33,070 bases of DNA, from assembly GCA_030726975.1 (NCBI GenBank), contig JANRCO010000030.1, forward strand, positions 1 through 33,070, in the 5' to 3' direction. The notes under the pieces were generated by a model, which searched no databases, was not told the origin of the DNA, and saw only the letters and a list, made by a program, of their open reading frames with translations. The DNA comes from Ilumatobacteraceae bacterium (lineage in GTDB: Bacteria; Actinomycetota; Acidimicrobiia; Acidimicrobiales; Ilumatobacteraceae). Every line of letters begins with the position of its first letter. The first letter of the stretch is position 1. Position numbers and translations under genes: made by a program. Positions 1 through 8,396 of the stretch are shown here, piece after piece.

Positions 1-1007
1 GCTCCGTCCCACCAGCCGCCATAGAGGCGCCAAATGTTGTGCACCACAAACTCGGGTTCGTCGTACATGGGGCGCAAATAGGGTTTGTTGAGAACGTCTT
101 GTGGCACCGACACGCTGTGAATGATGCTGTCGAGTGTGGCGCCGTCGTTCATCATCACCAGAACTTCCGACACCAATGTTTCGAGTGCGCTTGCAATGTC
201 GGTGAGCACTATTTCAATGCGCTCGTTGCCGTCAATGGGTAAGCCGTGTGCGGGCAGGAGGAGCTCTGGTTTCTTTGCGGCCATGTCGCGCAATGCTTTG
301 GCCCATTCGAGTGGGTAGCGCTGAACTTTTTGTGGGTTGCCAGCATTGGGGAAGTTCCAAATGAGGAAGTCGCCCGCCATGATCCATTTCTTGTCAGGGA
401 CCCATGCCCACAAGTGGTCGTCGGTTTCGCCGATGGCGTGGTTGAGTTCTACTGAATGGTCGCCGATGTTGAGGACGTATTGCTCGCGGAACGATTCTTG
501 AACTTCTAAAACATCGGGCGGAATGAAGTGGTTCTTGTTGCCGCCCAAGCTGTATTGATGTTCAACGCGAATGCCACCAAATTGTTTGGCGTTAATGAAC
601 CTGTTCCAGCCATCGGTATCGCGGTAACGCTGTACGCGTGGCGCAATGTTTTCATGACCAATGACGCGAGGGTTGGGCACGCCTTTTGCTGCAGCGGCAG
701 CGGCAAATGCGGGGCTGCCACCAATGTGGTCGGCATGGCCGTGTGTGTAAATGAGATGGCTCACTGGAGTTGAGGTCCACTTGTTCAACGCCTCAACAAC
801 GAGCGGGCCGGTAACAACACCTGAGGCGTCGAAACAAGCAAGCCCTTCAGAAGTTTTCCACGCCACGCAGTGGCTGAAACTTTCCACAACAGCAAGGTCG
901 TCGGCAATTTCCGACAGTTCATTGCTGAGGCGATTAGTGGGGCCGGTTCCGGAGTCAACAACACCTGTGTCGATGATGTGACGTGAGAGTGCGAGAAGGT
1001 CGGCCAT
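1..1007 (-). CDS. MBL-fold metallo-hydrolase (alkylsulfatase-like), 3' end truncated by window edge
   Basis: Open minus-strand frame from ATG at 1007 to the window edge with no stop, so it is absent from the ORF track. Translation begins MADLLALSRHIIDTGVVDSG and contains THGHADHIGG (HxHxDH) and ...YGGWWDG. Confidence 0.85.
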   Translation of the reverse strand, partial: MADLLALSRHIIDTGVVDSGTGPTNRLSNELSEIADDLAVVESFSHCVAWKTSEGLACFDASGVVTGPLVVEALNKWTSTPVSHLIYTHGHADHIGGSPAFAAAAAAKGVPNPRVIGHENIAPRVQRYRDTDGWNRFINAKQFGGIRVEHQYSLGGNKNHFIPPDVLEVQESFREQYVLNIGDHSVELNHAIGETDDHLWAWVPDKKWIMAGDFLIWNFPNAGNPQKVQRYPLEWAKALRDMAAKKPELLLPAHGLPIDGNERIEIVLTDIASALETLVSEVLVMMNDGATLDSIIHSVSVPQDVLNKPYLRPMYDEPEFVVHNIWRLYGGWWDG

Positions 1008-1016
1008 GTGTATTTC

Positions 1017-2135
1017 CTATTTTTTGACTGCAGATGGTTCTTTAGGAAGGCCGAGCACGCGCTCGCCCAAAATGTTGCGCATCACGTTTGAGGTGCCACC
1101 CATGATGGTGTAGCCAGGCCCATACATGAGCCCAGAGGTGACGTCGTCCCACAACATGGCGTCGGCGCCAAATGTTTGTGCAACAAATTGGGCAACACGC
1201 CATTCGTGTTCGGTGCAGAAGCATTTTGTGGCTGCAGAAAAACCAGCAGGAGCTTGCTTCAATACTTCACGCACCACCAAGATGCGGCCAATGCGGTAGT
1301 ACATCTCGAGTTGCGCAATGGTTTGGCGTACACGTGGGTCGGAAGTGTCGGCACGTTCACGGGCCTTGAGATACAACGCATGGTTCGATACCAAACGGTC
1401 GATGCCGCCGCGCTCGTGTTCGAGTTGACGCATTGTTTGTTTGAACGCTCCACCTTGTTCGCCCACCAAGTTTGCTTTTGGTACGCGCACATTGGTGTAG
1501 AACACTTCGCAAAAGTGGCGGTTGGTGGTCATGTCTTGAATTTCGCGTGCTTCAATGCCGGGCGTATTCATGGGCACAACAATTTCGCTAATACCTGCGT
1601 GCGGTGGCCCGTCGTTGCTGGTGCGACAAATGAGATAGCAGTACTGCGCAACGGCTCCGAATGAGGTCCAGATTTTTTGTCCGTTAATGACCCATTCATC
1701 GCCATCGAGAACTGCACTTGTTTTCAACGATGCAAGGTCGCTACCTGCATCGGGTTCACTCATGCCAATGCACCAGGTGTCTTCGCCCGACAAGATGCCA
1801 GGAAGAAAAGCTTTTTGTTGTTCGGGCGTTCCGTAGGCCATGAACGCTGGGCCCATTTGGCGGTCGCCAAACCATGAAGCGGCAATGGGGGCGCCAGCAG
1901 CAATGAGTTCTTCACCCACAATGAGACGATCAATGGGTGGGCGTCCGCCGCCACCGAACTCTTTGGGCCATGTCATGCCAATGAAGCCGAGTGCGCCGAG
2001 TTCCTTTGAGAACTCTTTGGAATACCCATTCATCCATGAGTCGTTGAAGCGCCCGTATCGCTCCACGGCGTCAATGGCAATGGCTCGGGCTTCGGCGCGA
2101 AGTGCCTCTTGTTCGGGTGTCCAGGCGAATTCCAT
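1017..2135 (-). CDS. acyl-CoA dehydrogenase family protein
   Basis: MEFAWTPEQEALRAEARAIA..., WCIGMSEPDAGSDLASLKTSA, GYTIMGGTSNVMRNILGERVLGLP. The internal Met at 2135 is preferred over the 2219 start. Confidence 0.92.
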   Translation of the reverse strand: MEFAWTPEQEALRAEARAIAIDAVERYGRFNDSWMNGYSKEFSKELGALGFIGMTWPKEFGGGGRPPIDRLIVGEELIAAGAPIAASWFGDRQMGPAFMAYGTPEQQKAFLPGILSGEDTWCIGMSEPDAGSDLASLKTSAVLDGDEWVINGQKIWTSFGAVAQYCYLICRTSNDGPPHAGISEIVVPMNTPGIEAREIQDMTTNRHFCEVFYTNVRVPKANLVGEQGGAFKQTMRQLEHERGGIDRLVSNHALYLKARERADTSDPRVRQTIAQLEMYYRIGRILVVREVLKQAPAGFSAATKCFCTEHEWRVAQFVAQTFGADAMLWDDVTSGLMYGPGYTIMGGTSNVMRNILGERVLGLPKEPSAVKK

Positions 2136-2213
2136 GGATGAATGGTAAGCGACCAAGCGAGCCCAGCCATAGTGGGGCGAAGAGGACACCTGGGCACCCT
2201 GAGCGGCTAATGT

Positions 2214-2232
2214 GTACAAGTACCGTACAAGT
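2214..2232. repeat. direct repeat GTACAAGT x2, 11 bp apart, upstream of icd
   Basis: GTACAAGT at 2214-2221 and 2225-2232. Confidence 0.5.
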
Positions 2233-2234
2233 GA

Positions 2235-2259
2235 CCGTTACCCGTCTGGTGGGTGGCGG
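2235..2259 (+). promoter_or_regulatory. hairpin in the icd 5' leader
   Basis: CCGTTACCC-GTCTGGT-GGGTGGCGG: 9-bp stem including two T-G wobbles, 17 nt before the icd ATG. Confidence 0.35.
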
Positions 2260-2276
2260 GAAGAGAAAGGCCCCCA

Positions 2277-3494
2277 ATGGCAAAGATCAAGGTGGACAAC
2301 CCCGTCGTCGAACTCGACGGCGACGAAATGACACGGATTATTTGGCAGTTCATCAAAGATCGCCTCATCTTGCCGTACCTCGACATTGAGCTTGAGTACT
2401 ACGACCTCGGTATGGAATACCGCGACCAAACCGACGACCAGGTCACCATCGATTCTGCACGTGCCATCTTGAAGCACGGCGTGGGCGTGAAGTGCGCAAC
2501 CATTACGCCAGACGAACAGCGTGTTGAAGAATTCAAATTGAAGAAAATGTGGAAGTCGCCAAACGGCACCATTCGTAACATTCTTGGCGGCGTTGTTTTC
2601 CGCGAGCCAATTATTTGCAACAACATTCCTCGCTTGGTTCCTGGTTGGACCAAGCCCATCGTTATTGGCCGTCACGCACATGGCGACCAGTACAAAGCAT
2701 CCGACTTCAAAGTGCCTGGTGCAGGAACCGTCACCATGACCTACACGCCAGAAGATGGCAGTGCGCCAATGGAACTTGAAGTTGCCAAGTTTGGCAAAGA
2801 CGGTGGCGTTGCAATGGGTATGTACAACTTCAACGACAGCATCCGCGACTTTGCTCGCGCGTCGTTGCGTTACGGTCTCGACCGTCAGTACCCCGTGTAC
2901 ATGAGCACCAAGAACACCATCTTGAAGGCATACGACGGCCAGTTCAAAGATCTCTTCGAAGAAGTGTTCGTGAACGAGTTCAAGGCCGACTTCGACAAGG
3001 CTGGCATCACCTATGAGCATCGCCTCATTGACGACATGGTTGCATGCGTCATGAAGTGGGAAGGTGGCTACGTATGGGCATGTAAGAACTACGACGGCGA
3101 CGTTCAAAGCGACACCGTTGCACAGGGCTTTGGTTCACTTGGTCTCATGACCTCGGTTCTCTACACACCAGATGGCCGCACAGTGGAAGCAGAAGCTGCT
3201 CACGGCACCGTGACACGTCACTACCGCGAACACCAGAAGGGCAACAAGACATCAACCAACCCGGTTGCTTCAATTTTTGCCTGGACACGTGGTTTGGTGC
3301 ACCGTGGCAAGCTCGACAACAACCCGAAACTCATCGACTTCGCAACGAAGCTCGAAGAAGTGTGTGTGGAAGCAATCGAAGCTGGCGAAATGACAAAAGA
3401 CTTGTCGATTCTCATCTCGAAAGATGCTCCATGGCTCACCACTGAAGGTTTCTTGGAAGCACTCGATACACGTTTGCAAAAGAAGATGGCCTAA
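2277..3494 (+). CDS. icd: NADP-dependent isocitrate dehydrogenase (eukaryote/mitochondrial-like dimeric type)
   Basis: [45 protein letters not shown]..., [46 protein letters not shown]. Start placed at ATG 2277. Confidence 0.97.
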   Translation: MAKIKVDNPVVELDGDEMTRIIWQFIKDRLILPYLDIELEYYDLGMEYRDQTDDQVTIDSARAILKHGVGVKCATITPDEQRVEEFKLKKMWKSPNGTIRNILGGVVFREPIICNNIPRLVPGWTKPIVIGRHAHGDQYKASDFKVPGAGTVTMTYTPEDGSAPMELEVAKFGKDGGVAMGMYNFNDSIRDFARASLRYGLDRQYPVYMSTKNTILKAYDGQFKDLFEEVFVNEFKADFDKAGITYEHRLIDDMVACVMKWEGGYVWACKNYDGDVQSDTVAQGFGSLGLMTSVLYTPDGRTVEAEAAHGTVTRHYREHQKGNKTSTNPVASIFAWTRGLVHRGKLDNNPKLIDFATKLEEVCVEAIEAGEMTKDLSILISKDAPWLTTEGFLEALDTRLQKKMA

Positions 3495-3499
3495 TCGTT

Positions 3500-4479
3500 A
3501 TGCGCGCAGTCGTGCTCACCGAGTTTGGCGGGCCAGAAGTACTGCGCTTTGCCGATATTCCCGTACCGCAACCCGATGCTGAAGAAGTGTTGGTTGCGGT
3601 ACGGGCAACGGCGTTAAACAGGGCCGACCTCATGCAGCGCATGGGGCTCTACCCGAACCCGAGCCCAGTAGAACACGATGTGCCTGGCCTCGAATTTGCT
3701 GGCGTGGTTACAGCTATTGGAAGTCGTGTTCGTGAACATGCTGTTGGCGATGCCGTGATGGGCATTGTGAGCGGTGGTGGATACGCCGAGTATTTAGTAG
3801 TGCACGAACGTCAAGCAATGCGTGTGCCGGCAAACATTTCGGTGAACGATGCTGCGGCAATTCCTGAAGTTTTCATTACTGCTTGGGATGCACTTGTTGT
3901 TCAAGGTGGTCTCACCAGTGGCCGTATTGCCTTAGTGCATGCAGGCGCTTCGGGCGTTGGCACAGCCGGTATTCAAATTTGTAAAGCAATTGGTGCGCGC
4001 GTTGTGGTCACCTGTTCCACCGGAAAAGTGCAAGCGTGCAAAAACCTTGGTGCCGACCTGGTTATCGATTACTCCACGCAAGATTTTGTGGAAGAAGTGA
4101 AGAAGTTCACCGGCGGCAAAGGTGTCGACACCATTCTCGACGTTATTGGCGGCGACTATGTTGACCGCAATATTGCGTCACTTGCGTTAAAGGGTTGCAT
4201 TGTTCAAGTAGGAACCATGGCAGGCCCACCACCGGCCATGAACTTGGGTGGTCTCATGTTCAAGCGCGCTCGTCTTGTAGGAACAGTGCTGAGGGCACGA
4301 CCCCTCGATGAAAAAATCGCTATTAGCCAACGCTTCGCCGCAGAAATGCTGCCTCTGTTTGCAACAGGCGCTCTGAAGCCAGTGATTGACTCACGTTATG
4401 AATTCTCCGACATCGCAATTGCGCATGAGCACATGGCAAAAAATGCCAATGCCGGAAAAATCGTGATTGATATCTCGCG

Positions 4480-4483
<4 letters not shown>
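3500..4483 (+). CDS. NAD(P)H:quinone oxidoreductase, zinc-independent MDR family (PIG3-like)
   Basis: MRAVVLTEFGGPEVLRFADIPVPQP..., LVHAGASGVGTAGIQICKAIGARV; PIG3-type overall pattern. Confidence 0.9.
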
Positions 4484-5748
<1,265 letters not shown>

Positions 5749-5849
5749 CTGTGAACTCCTTCAGTTAGGTATTGGGGGCTTCCTCCCCGTGGGAAAGAAT
5801 AGAGCAACTGACCCCTTGGCTCACAATGGGAGAACCCTTGGCCAGTGAT

Positions 5850-7232
5850 TTACAGGGGTGTGTTGTCGTGTTTGCGGGCCTGGAGGCGCTCGCGCTTGTG
5901 CTCAAGGGCCCGCAAAGCCGATGCAATTTCTCGTCGTGTGTCGGCAGGCTCAATGACCCCGTCAACAAGCCCACGCTCGGCTGCGATGTAGGGGTTCAAG
6001 AGACGTTCTGAGTAGTCGGCTTCAAATGCAGCGCGTTCTTCTGGCGTTGCTCGGCGTTGCAAAATGGCAGCAGCTTGACCCGCGCCCATCACTGCTAGTT
6101 CCGCCCATGGCCACGCAAGACACACATCGTTGCCCATGTTCTTTGAGTCCATCACGATGTAAGCACCACCATATGACTTGCGCAAAATGATGCAGATACG
6201 TGGCACCGAAGCGCGTGCGTAGGCAAACACGAGTTGCGCACCGTGACGAATCATGCCGCGCCACTCCAGGTCTTTACCGGGGTAGAAGCCAGGCGTATCG
6301 ACCAAGGTGATGAGGGGAATGTTGAAGGCGTCGCAGAACGCAACAAACCGAGCGGCCTTTTGAGATGCGGGAATGTCGAGTGTGCCGGCAAGCACGATGG
6401 GCTGGTTGGCAACAATGCCCACTACGCGTCCGTCGATGCGGGCAAAGGTGGTAACAACGTTTGCTGCCCAGCGGGCACGCAGTTCAAAGTATTCACCATC
6501 GTCAACGAGGGCAGAAATGACCTTGCGCACATCGTATGAACCAGTTGATGTGGCAGGAATGAAGTCGCCTGCTTCTGGTGTTGGGCGGTCGAATGGGTCG
6601 TCGGTTTCTACCATTTCAGGAAGTTCATCAACACTGTTAGGCAGGTAACTCAGAATTTGCTCCACTGCCAAATGGGCTGCTTCAACACTGGGAACAACAA
6701 GTGAAGCAACGCCACTTGCGCGAGCATGAATTGTTGCTCCGCCGAGTTCTTCGTTGCTCACAGTTTCGCCAGTGAATTCCGCAACCATGGTTGGCCCTGA
6801 AACAAATGCGTAGGCATCTTCGGTCATCACCACAAAGTCGGCGAGCCCAATGAGCAGTGCCGGCCCCGATACAGCTGGGCCAGTGACCACGTGAATGGTG
6901 GGAACAATTCCTGAGCAACGAGCAAGAGCACGTGCTGCTGAACCCCAACCATGGAGTGCAGCAATGCCTTCAACGATGTCGGCACCAGAAGAGCCAAGGC
7001 TCATGACGAGCGGATAGCGCTTATCGCACGCAATGGTTGCTGCTGTTTCGATGACTAAACATGCGTCGGCAGACAATGCGCCTCGACGCACCTCTTCTTC
7101 AATATTGATCCAGACCACGCGACGAGGAGCATCGGGGTTGAAAGTATTAAGAACGCGAATATCTGCGTGAGCGGCTCCGCGTATCGACTTGACGAGGTCG
7201 ATGGAAGGTGCAAATTCGTTCGCAAGTGTCAT
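5850..7232 (-). CDS. acyl-CoA carboxylase carboxyltransferase (beta) subunit-like, short form
   Basis: SNEELGGATIHARASGVAS, VVGIVANQPIVLAGTLDIPASQKAARFVAFCDAFNIPLITLVDTPGFYPG, SYGGAYIVMDSK. Start placed at ATG 7232. Confidence 0.85.
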   Translation of the reverse strand: MTLANEFAPSIDLVKSIRGAAHADIRVLNTFNPDAPRRVVWINIEEEVRRGALSADACLVIETAATIACDKRYPLVMSLGSSGADIVEGIAALHGWGSAARALARCSGIVPTIHVVTGPAVSGPALLIGLADFVVMTEDAYAFVSGPTMVAEFTGETVSNEELGGATIHARASGVASLVVPSVEAAHLAVEQILSYLPNSVDELPEMVETDDPFDRPTPEAGDFIPATSTGSYDVRKVISALVDDGEYFELRARWAANVVTTFARIDGRVVGIVANQPIVLAGTLDIPASQKAARFVAFCDAFNIPLITLVDTPGFYPGKDLEWRGMIRHGAQLVFAYARASVPRICIILRKSYGGAYIVMDSKNMGNDVCLAWPWAELAVMGAGQAAAILQRRATPEERAAFEADYSERLLNPYIAAERGLVDGVIEPADTRREIASALRALEHKRERLQARKHDNTPL

Positions 7233-7245
7233 GACAAGGTCAACA

Positions 7246-8196
7246 CTAGGCGCGTGGCTCGGTGTTTCTTGCAAGCGGGAATGCGCCCTTGCCAACATAA
7301 ACACCAGGTTGACGTGTGCCGTATTTCTCAATGACCAATTGTGCTTCTGCGAGTGTGGCGCGCGTGGCACGGTTGGGTTGTGGGCGCCGACGCTGAGCCC
7401 AGCCCACCACGCGCCGTGGAAGTTCGGGCACAGCAATGCGCACGAAGTCACCCTTCAACCAGCCGGGAATTGCACTTGCGGGAACAATGGCCGCACCGAA
7501 TCCTTCAAAGGCGAGTGAAGCAAGAAGTCGCACGCCGTCGATTTCGGCTTGAGCCTGTAGTGCTACCCCTTTGTTCGCAGCTGCGCGGTCGACAATGCGG
7601 CGAAAGGCAGTACTACGCGGTGGAAGCAACAACGGGTGGGTCGCAAGTTCTGTGAGTGAAATGGTGTCGTACGAGGCAAGTGCGTGCTTGGAGTGGGCGA
7701 GGAGCAACATGTCTTCGGCAAAGAGCGGTTGTGTGATGAGTTCAGGGTCCTCTACTGGCAAGTGAACAATGGCTGCGTCGACGGTGCCATTGGCAAGGCG
7801 CGGCAAGAGCGACGATGTACTGCCCTCGTGCACAATGGTGCGAATGCCAGGATGAGAGTGCGAGAGCGAGGTGAGCAGGCGTGGCATGAACCACCGAGCC
7901 GTGGTGCCGAGTACTCCGAGGCGGGTTTCGCCCGTAATCGCCTCGTCACGGGCCTTGATGTCGGAGGTGATGTCGTCCATCTCGTGCACGATGCGCCGGG
8001 CGCGCTCGGCAACTGCGAGACCTTCATCGGTGAGTTGGCCGCTATGGCGATCGATGAGGGTGGTACCTAAGAGCTTTTCAAGCCGCGAAATATGGGCAGA
8101 AACGTTGGATTGCACCGTTCCGAGCGACTTTGCCGCCGCGGAAAACGAGCCGTGGTCGGCAATGGCGAGAAGGCTGGTGAGTTGGCGAAGTTCCAT
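7246..8196 (-). CDS. LysR family transcriptional regulator
   Basis: MELRQLTSLLAIADHGSFSAAAKSLGTVQSNVSAHISRLEKLLGTTLIDRH (LysR N-terminal HTH). Start at ATG 8196; 13 bp upstream of the carboxyltransferase gene on the same strand. Confidence 0.93.
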   Translation of the reverse strand: MELRQLTSLLAIADHGSFSAAAKSLGTVQSNVSAHISRLEKLLGTTLIDRHSGQLTDEGLAVAERARRIVHEMDDITSDIKARDEAITGETRLGVLGTTARWFMPRLLTSLSHSHPGIRTIVHEGSTSSLLPRLANGTVDAAIVHLPVEDPELITQPLFAEDMLLLAHSKHALASYDTISLTELATHPLLLPPRSTAFRRIVDRAAANKGVALQAQAEIDGVRLLASLAFEGFGAAIVPASAIPGWLKGDFVRIAVPELPRRVVGWAQRRRPQPNRATRATLAEAQLVIEKYGTRQPGVYVGKGAFPLARNTEPRA

Positions 8197-8204
8197 CACA
8201 AAAA

Positions 8205-8221
8205 AAGATACCAAGTATCTT
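8205..8221. promoter_or_regulatory. perfect palindrome AAGATAC-CAA-GTATCTT upstream of lysR; candidate LysR box
   Basis: 7-bp inverted arms with a 3-nt spacer, 9 bp upstream of the lysR ATG. The half-site recurs inverted as GGCAAGATA at 8253-8261. Confidence 0.5.
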
Positions 8222-8252
8222 GCCGTTCGCCTTGAGTAATACCCAGAAATGA

Positions 8253-8261
8253 GGCAAGATA
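8253..8261. promoter_or_regulatory. additional inverted half-site GGCAAGATA (partner TATCTTGCC at 8216-8224)
   Basis: Exact 9-bp inverted repeat separated by 28 nt, next to the C5-loop hairpin array. Confidence 0.4.
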
Positions 8262-8269
8262 TATCCAAC

Positions 8270-8379
8270 AAGCGAATCGGACTTCCCCCAAGACCGATTC
8301 GTAGAGAACCCATCGATGGTCCCCCACCATCGGGTTCATCGGTTGAGAGGCCTCACGTCCCCCACGTGAGGCCTCTCCC
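8270..8379 (+). ncRNA. candidate structured RNA: three consecutive hairpins, each with a CCCCC loop (6C-like sRNA candidate; strand not certain)
   Basis: H1 8273-8301 CGAATCGG-a-CTT-CCCCC-AAG-a-CCGATTCG; H2 8306-8337 GAACCC-(atc)-GATGGT-CCCCC-ACCATC-GGGTTC; H3 8345-8377 GAGAGGCCTCACGT-CCCCC-ACGTGAGGCCTCTC. Upstream TTGAGT (8232-8237) and AAGATATAT (8256-8264) could be a plus-strand promoter. Confidence 0.5.
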
Positions 8380-8394
8380 ATATTCCGGGAGAGG
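8372..8394 (-). terminator. hairpin immediately after the aconitase stop (candidate terminator, no clear U-tract); overlaps the H3 right arm
   Basis: CCTCTCCC-ATATTCC-GGGAGAGG: 8-bp perfect stem, 7-nt loop, 2 bp beyond the aconitase stop codon. Confidence 0.4.
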
Positions 8395-8396
8395 TG

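Noticed and set aside
1176-1664. 162-aa plus-strand ORF
   Set aside because: Antisense to the acyl-CoA dehydrogenase gene; no domain recognised.
2238-3107. 289-aa minus-strand ORF
   Set aside because: Antisense shadow of the strongly supported icd gene; composition (His/Val/Cys-rich, no recognisable motifs) is typical of codon-bias artefacts.
8273-8377. CRISPR array or transposon-end repeat interpretation of the hairpin array
   Set aside because: The three stems have different sequences, so there is no direct repeat/spacer structure. No target-site duplication or transposase is nearby.
8273-8377. Ordinary intrinsic terminator for aconitase
   Set aside because: No U-tract follows the hairpins on either strand, and three hairpins with identical C5/G5 loops exceed what termination needs. 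U-less termination cannot be fully excluded.
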